This document shows positions 24,038-34,187 of a DNA stretch of 64,000 bases, piece after piece. The position numbers and the translations under genes are program-made. The notes under the pieces were generated by a model that saw nothing but the letters and a program-made list of their open reading frames with translations, did no database searches and was not told the origin of the DNA. Every line of letters starts with the position of its first letter. Position 1 is the first letter of the stretch. The DNA comes from an uncultured Lutibacter sp. (GTDB lineage Bacteria > Bacteroidota > Bacteroidia > Flavobacteriales > Flavobacteriaceae), in the NCBI RefSeq assembly GCF_947493565.1, contig NZ_CANLRG010000003.1, forward strand, positions 1-64,000, written 5' to 3'.

Positions 24038-26065
24038 TTATATTTTTCCATAATATTTTCTAGTAAACCATTCTAAACTTAATAAAAGTATGATAATTCC
24101 TAAAATCCACTTCCAATTTATTAAAGAACTTTTAACTACTGATGATTTTTGAACGTTTTTAAATCGCTTGTCATTTAGCAACGTTTCAATTAAAAAATCT
24201 TCTTGATTTTCAAAATAAATTGAGCCCTTAGTTTTAGTTGCTAAAAAATTTAACGAAACATCATTTGAGTTTGAAAATTGTTGCTCTACTTCAAAAGGTA
24301 CAATACTAAAATTTCCTGATGCTGTTACATCTTGATTTTCAATTGAAATATTGTATGAATATTCACCTGCAGGTATATTAGAAATTTCTAGATAAAAATT
24401 AGATTTTGCTTTAGAAAAAGGTATTTTATTTATAACTTTAGACGCTTTATTCATAATTGTCATCCAAAGTTTGGCTCTAGTGTCTGCATTTAAATTTTGA
24501 TCCAAATAGTTGGCAGTAACTTGTATAGTTTCACTTGTATAATAAATTGGATTGATGTCAACTTGTAATCTGTTAGCTGAATTATTTGAAGATAAATATT
24601 GGATTAAATGAGCAATAAACCCATCAAACAATTCAAAAGTTTGATGGTTTGAATAGCTGCTCATTCTCCATTTCCAAGAATTTTCTCCTAATAAAAGTCC
24701 AATCTTTTGTTGGCTATTTTCAAATGTTGCTAGCAAAGGTTCTTTTGTTTCAATAGCTCCTATTTGCTTATAAAATAAGGTGTGATATGGTACTTTGAAT
24801 GAAACATTTCCAAACAAATCTTCTAAAGGTGGTAAATTTGAAAAACCAATATCTTGGAATAAAAAACTTTCATAGCTATGATTAAATATTGGACTGTAAT
24901 CTTCTGTTTGCAACACCACATTTTTAGAAACGTTTGTTTGTACTGTATTTAAAAAATTCCAATCTGTACTTATTCCAGATATGATGAAATAACTTAATTT
25001 ATTTTTATTAATATCATCAAAAATAGATTTAAAATCTGCTGTAGGCTGATACAGTATAATCAGTTGATAATTAGAAGTATTTTCTTTGAAATTTTTACTA
25101 TTAAAAATAGAAACCTCTCGTTGCTTATTACTTTCTATAGCTTTTTTAAACATCCCTAAATCAGGATGTAAAATTGAACTTACAATTGCTATTTTTGAAG
25201 TTTCTTCAATTACATTTATACTAAAACTTTTAGAGTTATTAATTGTGTTTAATTCATCTTTTAATTCTTCAATTTTAGCAGTATAATATTGATTTCCTTT
25301 TTCTTCAGCTGTTAAATAGAACGAAGCTATTTGTACTGTTTGATTTTCTGAAAATTCTAACTTTTTACTAAATACTTTTTTTCTTTTATAATAGATGTTT
25401 AAATTTTTAGCTATTGTATTACTGCCCTTGTAATTTACAAAAATTTCAACGGGTAATTTATTGTGAATATAAGTACTTTTATTAATATTTATTTTATCAA
25501 TAAAAATATCTTCAACCTCAGTGGTATCGCCAACAATTAATGGAAATACAGGCTTTTTATAGTGTATGTATTCTAAATTATTTCCAATCGTTTGATTTCC
25601 ATCTGTAATTAAAACAACAGGTGAAAATTCATTTTTATAGAGTTCAGAAAATTCATTTAATGGTTGAGAAAGATTTGTTTGTTTTTCATTAAAATTAAGT
25701 GAATCCAAAGGTTTTAAACTAGTACCCAACGAATAATAATTTAAATTAAATTTTTTATTTAACACAGGGTGTTCTTTAAACTTTTCTACTGTTTTTTTTA
25801 CATAATTATTTTGTAATGCATATTTAATTGAAGATGAATTATCTACAGCAACAATTAAATTTGGCTTAACAATGTTAATGATTTGTTTTTTAGTTGATGG
25901 ATTGATAAAAAGAAGAAGAATTAAAAAAACACTTAAAAACCTCAAACAAAAAAGCCAATATTTTAATTGGCTCTTTTCTGAATTTTTATACAAATATTGA
26001 AAAACAGCTAACAAAAAAGCAATGAGTATTGCTAAAAGCAAGTATAACAAGGTTGCTGTTTCCAA
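24038..26065 (-). CDS. VWA-domain membrane protein
   Basis: A 675-residue protein with two N-terminal membrane helices (about 4-25 and 38-54) and one at the C-terminus (about 652-670). Between them lies a von Willebrand A-like domain that starts PNLIVAVDNSSSIKY, giving the MIDAS motif DxSxS at Asp75. The large rest is beta-rich and glutamine-amidotransferase-like in places, as in the big Bacteroidota membrane proteins that accompany BatA/BatB. The function is unknown; it may bind peptidoglycan or envelope partners. It is 11 bases downstream of the fabG stop on the same strand, so it may be cotranscribed with fabG. Confidence 0.8.
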   Translation of the reverse strand: METATLLYLLLAILIAFLLAVFQYLYKNSEKSQLKYWLFCLRFLSVFLILLLFINPSTKKQIINIVKPNLIVAVDNSSSIKYALQNNYVKKTVEKFKEHPVLNKKFNLNYYSLGTSLKPLDSLNFNEKQTNLSQPLNEFSELYKNEFSPVVLITDGNQTIGNNLEYIHYKKPVFPLIVGDTTEVEDIFIDKININKSTYIHNKLPVEIFVNYKGSNTIAKNLNIYYKRKKVFSKKLEFSENQTVQIASFYLTAEEKGNQYYTAKIEELKDELNTINNSKSFSINVIEETSKIAIVSSILHPDLGMFKKAIESNKQREVSIFNSKNFKENTSNYQLIILYQPTADFKSIFDDINKNKLSYFIISGISTDWNFLNTVQTNVSKNVVLQTEDYSPIFNHSYESFLFQDIGFSNLPPLEDLFGNVSFKVPYHTLFYKQIGAIETKEPLLATFENSQQKIGLLLGENSWKWRMSSYSNHQTFELFDGFIAHLIQYLSSNNSANRLQVDINPIYYTSETIQVTANYLDQNLNADTRAKLWMTIMNKASKVINKIPFSKAKSNFYLEISNIPAGEYSYNISIENQDVTASGNFSIVPFEVEQQFSNSNDVSLNFLATKTKGSIYFENQEDFLIETLLNDKRFKNVQKSSVVKSSLINWKWILGIIILLLSLEWFTRKYYGKI

Positions 26066-26076
26066 AATTTAATTTA

Positions 26077-26823
26077 TTAGGTTAACATTCCACCATCAAC
26101 ACTTAATGTTTGACCTGTAATGTAAGAACTCATATCTGATGCTAAAAACACACAGGCATTTGCAATATCTTCTGGAGTTCCACCTCTTTTTAGTGGGATT
26201 GAATTTCTCCATTCTTTTACAGTGTCTTCAGGTAAACTAGCCGTCATTTCAGTTTCAATAAATCCAGGTGCAATTACGTTGCATCTTATATTTCTTGAAC
26301 CCAATTCTAAAGCTACAGATTTAGAAAACCCTAAAATACCCGCTTTTGAGGCAGCATAGTTAGTTTGACCAGCGTTCCCTTTTAATCCAACTACTGAACT
26401 CATATTAATTATTGACCCCGCTCGTTGTTTCATCATTGGTCTAATAACAGCTTTAGTTAAATTAAATACAGATTTTAGATTTACTTCAATTACTTTATCA
26501 AAGTCCTCTTCAGAAATACGCATTAATAAATTATCTTTTGTAATTCCTGCATTATTAATTAAAACATCAATAGTTCCAAATTCCTTTAACACTTCTGCAG
26601 CTAGTTCTTGTGCTGCATCGAAATTTGCAGCATTAGACTGGTATCCTTTTGCTTTTACACCATAACTTTCTAATTCTTTTTCTAATTGTTGTGCAGCTTC
26701 TACTGATGAGTTAAATGTAAATGCAACATTAGCTCCTTGTTTGGCAAATATTTCTGCAATACCTTTACCTATTCCTCTAGTTGCACCAGTAATTAACGCG
26801 GTTTTATTTTCTAAAAGTTTCAT
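26077..26823 (-). CDS. fabG: 3-oxoacyl-ACP reductase
   Basis: A 248-residue short-chain dehydrogenase. The NADPH-binding motif TGATRGIG is at 12-19, NNAG at 90-93, and the catalytic triad is Ser143, Tyr156, Lys160 (MSSVVG and NYAASK). NVIAPGFIETEMT is the usual loop and SYITGQTLSVDGGM the C-terminus of FabG. It reduces 3-oxoacyl-ACP in fatty acid elongation, in the cytoplasm. Length is exactly that of the family. A -7 box is seen upstream. The VWA gene follows closely. Confidence 0.95.
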   Translation of the reverse strand: MKLLENKTALITGATRGIGKGIAEIFAKQGANVAFTFNSSVEAAQQLEKELESYGVKAKGYQSNAANFDAAQELAAEVLKEFGTIDVLINNAGITKDNLLMRISEEDFDKVIEVNLKSVFNLTKAVIRPMMKQRAGSIINMSSVVGLKGNAGQTNYAASKAGILGFSKSVALELGSRNIRCNVIAPGFIETEMTASLPEDTVKEWRNSIPLKRGGTPEDIANACVFLASDMSSYITGQTLSVDGGMLT

Positions 26824-26849
26824 TTTTTTATTTTATTCATTTTAAAAAT

Positions 26850-26857
26850 CAAATATA
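26850..26857 (-). promoter_or_regulatory. -7 box TATATTTG for fabG
   Basis: On the minus strand TATATTTG fits TAnnTTTG and lies 26 bases before the fabG ATG. A -33 TTTT, not TTTG, is at the right spacing. Confidence 0.45.
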
Positions 26858-26879
26858 CACATTTGTATAAAACTACTTA

Positions 26880-29282
26880 CTATTCTCCTAAAATATATAA
26901 GTCTGTAAACTCTTTTGAAATAATTAAACTATTAGTATTGGTTATTATTTTGGAAAAATCAATTTCTTCATTATCCACAACAACTTTTGAAATATTAAAA
27001 GGTAGTCCATGTAAATTTAGTTCAAAAGTCTCGTACGAGGTTGTAAATTTTCCAGACTTAAATTGTTGAATTGTTAAAGAATCTTTTTTACCAACTAGCG
27101 TAAAGTTTCTTAAGCTAAATCTTCCTTTTTTATAATCATATCCATCGTGAGCATCTTCATAAACTTGAGATTTTTCTTTCCCTAATTTAAAGTAAACATC
27201 TAACTTTAGCTCTTTAATTTCAATTTCACCCACATATTGTTGAACTGGATATTTTGGTATAACCGCACCTGCTTTTATAAAAATAGGCATGCTATCAATA
27301 TCAGCATCCACCCAATTTTCTTTTCCTCCTTTTACCTGTTCATTATTCCAATGATTATACCAATCACCTTTTGGAAAATACATTCTTCTTCCTCTTGCAT
27401 TTGGTTCTAAAATTGGACAAACTAGTATTTTTTCTCCAAAAATAAATTCATCATTTCTATAATGTGTATGTGGATCTTCTTGATCGAATAAGACCAATGA
27501 TTTTAAAATAGGAATTCCTTCATTTGCATACCTCCAAAAAGCTGTATATAAATACGGCAGTAATTGGTAACGTAGCTCAATAAATTTTCTAACAATATTT
27601 GTTACATTATTATCAAAAGCATAAGGCTCTTGATCACCGTGATCACCAGAAGAATGAGTTCTACAAAATGGGTGAAAAATACCTAATTGAATCCATCGAG
27701 TGTATAATTCTCCATTTGGTTGTTCTGCAAAGCCACCAATATCTGAACCTACAAATGAAAAACCAGACATACACATACGTTGTGCTTGAGCATTGGCTAT
27801 AGACAAATGATCCCAAGAAGCCACATTATCACCTGTCCAAGTTGAACAATACCGCTGAGTTCCTGAATATGCAGCTCTGGTAATTGCAAAAGGTCTTTTT
27901 GGATAAGAGAATTTTTTTAGGCCATGGTACGTAGCTCTTGCCATTTGCATTCCATATACATTGTGAGCTTTTCTATGACTACAATGGTTTCCATCATAAT
28001 TATGACGTACATCGTCTGGAAATGTTTTTCCAGGCACATCCATCACTGCTGGTTCATTCATATCATTCCAAACACCTTTTACACCAATGTCCTCAATTAA
28101 TTCTTTAAATAAGTTTGACCACCATTCTCTTACTTCAGGGTTTGTAAAATCTGGAAAATAACACTCGCCTGGCCATACTTTTCCTTTCATATAGGGGCCA
28201 TCTGCCCTTTTACAAAAGTAATCGTTTGCTAAACCTTCTTTAAAAACACTATATTCATTATCTATTTTAATTCCAGGATCTATAATTGCAATGGTTTTAA
28301 ATCCATCATCAGCTAACTCTTTTACCATTCGTTTTGGATCAGGAAAGTAGTCTTTATTCCACGTAAAGCATCTAAAACCATCCATATAATCAATATCTAA
28401 ATAAATAGCATCACAAGGAATTTTAAGCTTTCTAAATGTGCTTGTAATTTCTTTTACTTTAGCTTCAGGATAATAACTCCACTTACATTGATGATATCCT
28501 AGCGCCCATAATGGGGGAAGTTCATGTGGCTTTCCTGTTAAATCGGTATAATTAGATACTACATCAGCCATATCTGGCCCATAAATAAAGTAGTAATTCA
28601 TTTCACCTCCTTGAGCCCAAAAACTTGTAATATTTCTTCGCTCTTGACAAAAATCAAAAAAGGAACGAAACGTATTGTCAAAAAATATCCCATAAGCTTT
28701 CTTATGATGCAAACCTGTATAAAAAGGTATGGTTTTATAAATAGGATCTGTTGTTCTACCAAATGCGTAAGAATCTGTTACCCAATTTTCAAAACGCTTA
28801 CCTTTTAAATTATTTTGCACAGGTTTATCACCTAATCCAAAATAACTTTCTCCATCTTGAGCTACTTTTGACATTTTTACGATATCTCCTCCATATTCAT
28901 AACTCTCTTCCCAATGAAAACCTAACTCATCTTCACAAATAAGACTTTTATCTTTAACATCAAAAATGGAAGTTCTCATATCTAACTTAGAAATATGACA
29001 AATTAATTTGGAAGTTGTAATAATATAATTTTTATCATCTTCCTCAATTTCTAGATGATTAAATCCTTTACTTGCATATTTAGTGATGGCGTATGAAAAA
29101 TCATTTTCAAAAATACTGGTTGTAGTATATCTAAATCGCAGTACACTATCTCTTTCAATTGTTAATTGTAAAACAACATTATTTTCACTAGTGAAATAAA
29201 GTGTATCAACATCTTTTTTATAGGCTATTATTTTTGATGGAAATAAATTTCCTTTGTATTCTAATTCTGTATTTAAAATCAT
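26880..29282 (-). CDS. Glycoside hydrolase family 31 (alpha-glucosidase type)
   Basis: An 800-residue enzyme. The GH31 nucleophile signature is GVWNDMNEPAVM near residue 405, with the Asp of WxDMNE as nucleophile. The substrate-binding block FVGSDIGGF and the RTHSSGDHGDQEPYAF region follow. N-terminal galactose-mutarotase-like and C-terminal beta-sandwich domains are present. There is no signal peptide, so it acts in the cytoplasm, releasing glucose from maltose or glycogen-derived oligosaccharides. It lies downstream of glgA-glgC-glgB in the same direction but a hairpin terminator separates them, so it has its own promoter. Confidence 0.93.
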   Translation of the reverse strand: MILNTELEYKGNLFPSKIIAYKKDVDTLYFTSENNVVLQLTIERDSVLRFRYTTTSIFENDFSYAITKYASKGFNHLEIEEDDKNYIITTSKLICHISKLDMRTSIFDVKDKSLICEDELGFHWEESYEYGGDIVKMSKVAQDGESYFGLGDKPVQNNLKGKRFENWVTDSYAFGRTTDPIYKTIPFYTGLHHKKAYGIFFDNTFRSFFDFCQERRNITSFWAQGGEMNYYFIYGPDMADVVSNYTDLTGKPHELPPLWALGYHQCKWSYYPEAKVKEITSTFRKLKIPCDAIYLDIDYMDGFRCFTWNKDYFPDPKRMVKELADDGFKTIAIIDPGIKIDNEYSVFKEGLANDYFCKRADGPYMKGKVWPGECYFPDFTNPEVREWWSNLFKELIEDIGVKGVWNDMNEPAVMDVPGKTFPDDVRHNYDGNHCSHRKAHNVYGMQMARATYHGLKKFSYPKRPFAITRAAYSGTQRYCSTWTGDNVASWDHLSIANAQAQRMCMSGFSFVGSDIGGFAEQPNGELYTRWIQLGIFHPFCRTHSSGDHGDQEPYAFDNNVTNIVRKFIELRYQLLPYLYTAFWRYANEGIPILKSLVLFDQEDPHTHYRNDEFIFGEKILVCPILEPNARGRRMYFPKGDWYNHWNNEQVKGGKENWVDADIDSMPIFIKAGAVIPKYPVQQYVGEIEIKELKLDVYFKLGKEKSQVYEDAHDGYDYKKGRFSLRNFTLVGKKDSLTIQQFKSGKFTTSYETFELNLHGLPFNISKVVVDNEEIDFSKIITNTNSLIISKEFTDLYILGE

Positions 29283-29355
29283 AGATTATATAATTAAATC
29301 AAAGTGCAAACCTACTAAAATTTAGCACTTTATTTGAACTCTTTTTATTAAAAAT

Positions 29356-29394
29356 ACACCTATAATTTTAATGAATTGTTAAAATTATAGGTGT
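29356..29394 (-). terminator. Terminator after glgB
   Basis: A 16-base perfect stem (ACACCTATAATTTTAA and its complement, 7-base loop). On the minus strand it is followed by TATTTTTAAT. It ends the glgA-glgC-glgB transcript before the GH31 gene. Confidence 0.75.
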
Positions 29395-29419
29395 TATATT
29401 TTATAAATTAAAATTGTTA

Positions 29420-31327
29420 TTATTTAATTTTGAAAATGGCAATTCCTAAAGGAGGAAGCGTTATTTCAGCAGCATATTTTTTTCCATTCCAAACTTCTTT
29501 TTTTATAGTAATTTGCTTAGAATTAATAACACCACTACCTCCAAATTTTTTAGCATCACTATTAAATATTTCTTTTAATTTTCCTTTTTTTGGTACTCCA
29601 ATTTTATATTTTTGATGTAATATGGGGGTAAAATTACAAACAACAATAATCTCATTTTCAATATTTTGACCTTTTCTTATATAAGAAATTACGGCATTCT
29701 CAGTATCATCAAAACTAATCCATTCAAACCCATCATTATCAAAAGATTTTTCAAATAATTCAGGTGTTGTTTTGTAAAACTTATTTAATTCTTTAAAATA
29801 GTTCTGTAATTTTTTATGAGGCTCAAATCCTAATAAGTTCCAATCTAAACTTTGTTGAAAATTCCATTCTTCATATTGCCCAAATTCACCACCCATAAAC
29901 AACAATTTTGTTCCTGGATGTGTAAACATATATCCATAAAGTAACCTTAAATTTGCAAAACGTTGCCACTCATCGCCAGGTAACCTACTTAAAATTGATT
30001 TTTTGCCATACACTACTTCATCATGAGATAATGGTAACATAAAATTTTCTGTAAAAGCATAAGCCAAACTAAAAGTAATCTCATTTTGATGGTATTTTCT
30101 ATAAATTGGATCTTTAGAAAAATATTGAAGGGTATCATGCATCCAGCCCATCATCCATTTCATTCCAAATCCTAAACCTCCCATAAAAGTAGGCTTAGAA
30201 ACCATTGGAAATGCTGTTGATTCTTCAGCAATGGTTTGAACATCTGGGAAAGATTTATAAACCTCTTCGTTTAATTCTTTTAAAAATGAAATTGCAGCTA
30301 AATTTTCATTGGTTCCATACTCGTTAGGTTCCCACTCACCCTCTTCTCTAGAATAATCTAAAAATAGCATTGATGCAACTGCATCAACACGCAATCCATC
30401 TGCATGATATTGATCTAACCAAAAAATTGCATTGCTTATTAAAAACGAACGAACTTCGTTTCGTTCATAATTAAAAATTAAACTTTTCCAATCTTGATGA
30501 TATCCTTTTCTTTTATCGGGATGTTCATATAAATGAGAGCCGTCAAAAAAGCCTAATCCGTGAGCATCTTCAGGAAAATGTGAAGGCACCCAATCTAAGA
30601 TAATTCCAATGCCGTTTTCATGTAGTTTATCAACCAAATATTTAAATTCATCAGGATAACCAAAACGAGATGTTGGAGCAAAATAACCTGTTAATTGATA
30701 TCCCCAAGAGGGCTCATAAGGATATTCCATAATTGGCATCAACTCAACGTGGGTAAAATTCATCTCTTTCACGTAGTTTACCAACTCATCTGCCAACTCA
30801 AAATAAGATAAAAAACGATCTTCTTCTAAATGTCTTTTCCAAGATCCTAAATGAACTTCATAAACAGAGTAAGGCGCATTTAGTGCATTGTGTTTTTTTC
30901 TGGTTTTCATCCAGCTTTTATCTTTCCATTGATAATTATCTTCCCAAACTATAGATGCCGTTTTTGGTGGATGCTCGAACCTGCGTGCATAAGGATCAGC
31001 TTTTTCTGAAATATATCCATTATTGTTGGAGTGAATTTTATATTTATAAGCCATTCCTTTTTCAACAAAAGGAATAAATCCTTCCCAAATGCCCGAAGAA
31101 TCCCACCGAACATTTAATGGATGCTCACCATCTTGCCAATGATTAAAATCTCCAATTACAGAAACTTGTTTAGCGCTTGGTGCCCAAACAGCAAAATAAA
31201 CTCCTTCAATTCCATTAACCGTTGTTAAATGGGATCCAAATTTTTCATACAATCTATAATGCTTTCCTGCTTTAAATAAACTAATATCAAAATCTGTAAA
31301 TAGACTGCATACTGTTACGTTTGTCAT
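29420..31327 (-). CDS. glgB: 1,4-alpha-glucan branching enzyme
   Basis: A 635-residue GH13 enzyme. The N-terminal CBM48 domain holds AVWAPSAKQVSVIGDFNHW (about 45-63). The catalytic barrel has the four GH13 regions: DWVPSHFP, GLRVDAVASML (nucleophile Asp), IAEESTAFP (acid/base Glu) and LSHDEVV. It makes alpha-1,6 branches in glycogen. It lacks the longer second N-domain found in E. coli GlgB, as often in Bacteroidota. It starts 3 bases after glgC in the operon glgA-glgC-glgB. Confidence 0.96.
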   Translation of the reverse strand: MTNVTVCSLFTDFDISLFKAGKHYRLYEKFGSHLTTVNGIEGVYFAVWAPSAKQVSVIGDFNHWQDGEHPLNVRWDSSGIWEGFIPFVEKGMAYKYKIHSNNNGYISEKADPYARRFEHPPKTASIVWEDNYQWKDKSWMKTRKKHNALNAPYSVYEVHLGSWKRHLEEDRFLSYFELADELVNYVKEMNFTHVELMPIMEYPYEPSWGYQLTGYFAPTSRFGYPDEFKYLVDKLHENGIGIILDWVPSHFPEDAHGLGFFDGSHLYEHPDKRKGYHQDWKSLIFNYERNEVRSFLISNAIFWLDQYHADGLRVDAVASMLFLDYSREEGEWEPNEYGTNENLAAISFLKELNEEVYKSFPDVQTIAEESTAFPMVSKPTFMGGLGFGMKWMMGWMHDTLQYFSKDPIYRKYHQNEITFSLAYAFTENFMLPLSHDEVVYGKKSILSRLPGDEWQRFANLRLLYGYMFTHPGTKLLFMGGEFGQYEEWNFQQSLDWNLLGFEPHKKLQNYFKELNKFYKTTPELFEKSFDNDGFEWISFDDTENAVISYIRKGQNIENEIIVVCNFTPILHQKYKIGVPKKGKLKEIFNSDAKKFGGSGVINSKQITIKKEVWNGKKYAAEITLPPLGIAIFKIK

Positions 31328-31330
31328 ATA

Positions 31331-32596
31331 TTATATGGTAAATCCGTTAGGTATAATGGCTCCTTTTTTTACAACTACAATACCATCTCTTACAGCATAG
31401 CTATCTGTTTCAACATCATCTAAATGTCTGCCTCCTTTAATACGAACATCATCACCAATACAACAGTTTTTATCTAAAATCGCATTTTTTATAAAACAAC
31501 GTGCTCCAATTCCCATAGATGGCTTTGAGCTATCAATAATATCTTCTAGCGGTTGATAAAAATCACTACCCATCATATAGGTATTAATTACTGTAGATTC
31601 TTTATCAATTCTAGACCTAATTCCTATTACTGAATGTTCAATTTTACCAGCATTTATAATACAACCTTCAGCAATTACTGTTTTATCTAAATTAGTACCT
31701 GAAACTTTAGTTGTAGGCAACATACGTGCTCTTGTATAAATTCGTTTTTCTCTGCTATATAAGTTAAACTTTGGAAAATCATCTGTCAAACCTAAATTTG
31801 CTTCAAAAAATGAATCAATATTCCCAATATCTGTCCAATATCCTTCGTACTGATGACTTATTACTTTATGTTTGTCGATATTTTGAGGAATAATTTCTTT
31901 TCCAAAATCTATGGTAGTTTCATCATCCATTAATGTTTCAATTAGCTTTCTATTAAATACATAAATTCCCATTGAAGCTAAGTAATTTCTACCTTCGTTT
32001 TTCATTTCTTCACTCACAGGTGAAGTCCAATCTGGTAATAAAGAAGCATCTGGTTTTTCTATAAAGGAGGTAATTTCATCTTTTTCATTTGTTTTTAAAA
32101 TCCCAAAAGAAGTAGCATCTTTAGCATTTACAGGTATGGTAGCAATCGAAATTTGAGCTTTATTTTTAACATGTTTTTTTATCATATCATTGAAATCCAT
32201 TTGATACAATTGATCTCCTGATAAGATTAACATATAATCGTATTCTAATTTTTTAAAATGATGCATACTTTGACGTACAGCATCAGCGGTTCCTTGAAAC
32301 CATCCTTTATTATGTGGAGTTTGTTCGGCTGCTAATACATCTACAAAAGCAGAACTAAAAAAACTAAAATGATACGTGTTTTTTATATGTCGATTTAACG
32401 ATGCTGAATTAAATTGGGTAAGTACAAACATTCTTTTTATTTCAGAATTTATACAATTTGAAATTGGAATATCTACCAATCTGTACTTCCCAGCTATAGG
32501 TACGGCAGGTTTTGAACGTGCTTGAGTTAAAGGGTGTAATCTTGAACCTTGCCCTCCACCTAATATAATTGCTAATACTTTGCTACTTAATGACAT
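31331..32596 (-). CDS. glgC: Glucose-1-phosphate adenylyltransferase
   Basis: A 421-residue enzyme. The N-terminal nucleotidyltransferase domain opens with ILGGGQGSRLHPLTQARSKP, the pyrophosphorylase signature; NKGWFQGTADAVRQ and SGDQLYQMDF (catalytic Asp) follow. The C-terminal left-handed beta helix runs from about 310. It makes ADP-glucose for glycogen synthase. The gene is 3 bases after glgA and 3 before glgB, so the operon is tight. Allosteric control by glycolytic intermediates is typical of the family. Confidence 0.96.
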   Translation of the reverse strand: MSLSSKVLAIILGGGQGSRLHPLTQARSKPAVPIAGKYRLVDIPISNCINSEIKRMFVLTQFNSASLNRHIKNTYHFSFFSSAFVDVLAAEQTPHNKGWFQGTADAVRQSMHHFKKLEYDYMLILSGDQLYQMDFNDMIKKHVKNKAQISIATIPVNAKDATSFGILKTNEKDEITSFIEKPDASLLPDWTSPVSEEMKNEGRNYLASMGIYVFNRKLIETLMDDETTIDFGKEIIPQNIDKHKVISHQYEGYWTDIGNIDSFFEANLGLTDDFPKFNLYSREKRIYTRARMLPTTKVSGTNLDKTVIAEGCIINAGKIEHSVIGIRSRIDKESTVINTYMMGSDFYQPLEDIIDSSKPSMGIGARCFIKNAILDKNCCIGDDVRIKGGRHLDDVETDSYAVRDGIVVVKKGAIIPNGFTI

Positions 32597-32599
32597 AAT

Positions 32600-34009
32600 T
32601 TATAAATTTAATGTTCTATATAATTTTATATATGATGTTGCTGACGCATTCCAAGAATGGTCTATTTCCATCATTTGTTTTCTTAGTTGTTTAAATTTTG
32701 TTTGGTCTTTGTATAGTTCTACTCCTCTATCAACTGCATTTGTTATTTCTTCTACAGTAACTTCATTATGACAAATACCAAACCCATTTTCTTTAGAAAT
32801 ATCGATAACTGTATCTTTTAAACCACCTATACTTCTAACAATTGGAATGGTTCCATACCTTAAAGCATATAATTGATTTAATCCACAAGGTTCAACTCTT
32901 GAAGGCATTAATAAAAAATCTGCTCCGGCATAAATTATATGTGATAATTTTTCATCGTAACCAATAAATGCATTGTAACTACCAATATAATCTTTTTTTA
33001 ATTCATTTAATTGATATTCTACAGATTGCATCCCCGACCCTAATAATAATATTGTTTTAGTTGTTTTTTGAAGTGATTTTTTAAAAACGTCAGGAAATAA
33101 ATCTGCTCCTTTTTCTCCCACTAATCTACCTATAAATGCAAATAAAGGTTTTTCAATATCTAAGTTAAATTGATTACATAACCACTTTTTATTCTCTTTT
33201 CTACCAGATTGTACTGTAGTTTTTTTATAATTTTTAATTAAATAGGCATCGGTTTCAGGATTCCAAACCTCCCAATCAATTCCATTTAAAATACCAATAC
33301 ATTTAGCACTTTCATGACTTAATAAACTTTCCAAACCATTTGCTGAAATTTTTAATTCTTCCATATAACTTGGCGAAACAGTAGTAACTCTCCAAGCACA
33401 TTTTATGGCTGCAGCAAGTGGATTTATAGAACCTCCCCAATCTAACAAACCAACATTATTAAAATTAAAAGCAGGTACTAACCCAACTTTATCATGAGAA
33501 AACCATCCTTGGTATTGCGCATTATGAATGGTGAAAACCGTAGGAATCATAGAAAGCTTATGATATACATAAGATTGCGACATCATAAAAGGAACTAATC
33601 CTGTATGGTGATCGTGACAATGTACAATTGTAGGTTTTTGTTTTAAAGTTAACACCCAATTTAAAGTAGCTATTTGAAATGCTAAAAATCGATTGGTGTC
33701 ATCATTCGAATACACATAGTCTGTAAATAATAACTTTGGAATATCAACAAAAAATAATTCGAATCCCAATTTATTATTTTTAAGTTTTAAAATTTTATAG
33801 GTATAAATGACATCATCAAAAAGCATTTCAGCATCAAAAACAGATGAAAACTCATTGTTTTTAGTAAAATTATTATTGTAGAAAGGCATTACAACCTGAG
33901 CTACAATTTTTGATGAATTTTGATATTTTGGTAAGGCTCCAACTACATCTGCTAAGCCTCCTACTTTGGCCACAGGATAAGATTCGGCACTGATATGAAG
34001 TATTTTCAC
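32600..34009 (-). CDS. glgA: Glycogen synthase (ADP-glucose type, GT5)
   Basis: A 469-residue GT5 enzyme. It starts MKILHISAESYPVAKVGGLA, with the Lys-x-Gly-Gly-Leu ADP-glucose site. The C-terminal GT-B half has FIGRLVGEKGADLF and the ED-loop-like EPCGLNQLYALRYGTIPIVR. It adds glucose from ADP-glucose to glycogen, in the cytoplasm. First gene of the operon with glgC and glgB. I chose the ATG at 34009; the family start is exactly there. Confidence 0.96.
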   Translation of the reverse strand: MKILHISAESYPVAKVGGLADVVGALPKYQNSSKIVAQVVMPFYNNNFTKNNEFSSVFDAEMLFDDVIYTYKILKLKNNKLGFELFFVDIPKLLFTDYVYSNDDTNRFLAFQIATLNWVLTLKQKPTIVHCHDHHTGLVPFMMSQSYVYHKLSMIPTVFTIHNAQYQGWFSHDKVGLVPAFNFNNVGLLDWGGSINPLAAAIKCAWRVTTVSPSYMEELKISANGLESLLSHESAKCIGILNGIDWEVWNPETDAYLIKNYKKTTVQSGRKENKKWLCNQFNLDIEKPLFAFIGRLVGEKGADLFPDVFKKSLQKTTKTILLLGSGMQSVEYQLNELKKDYIGSYNAFIGYDEKLSHIIYAGADFLLMPSRVEPCGLNQLYALRYGTIPIVRSIGGLKDTVIDISKENGFGICHNEVTVEEITNAVDRGVELYKDQTKFKQLRKQMMEIDHSWNASATSYIKLYRTLNL

Positions 34010-34131
34010 TAGCTAAAATTTTAGTCTAAAAAGTTACAAAATTTAACTCAAAAATATTTCTTTTTTTACGAAAACGTTAGCGCTACAATTCAAATTTAAC
34101 TTTAAAATAATACTTCTTAAATTCTGTAAAA

Positions 34132-34160
34132 AAAAAGAGAAGGTTAAACCTTCTCTTTTT
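34132..34160 (-). terminator. Terminator after aconitase gene
   Basis: Stem AAAAAGAGAAGG / CCTTCTCTTTTT with loop TTAAA; T-rich on both sides. It follows the acn stop on the minus strand. Confidence 0.8.
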
Positions 34161-34187
34161 AAATTTATTTAGAACCTAAAATCATTA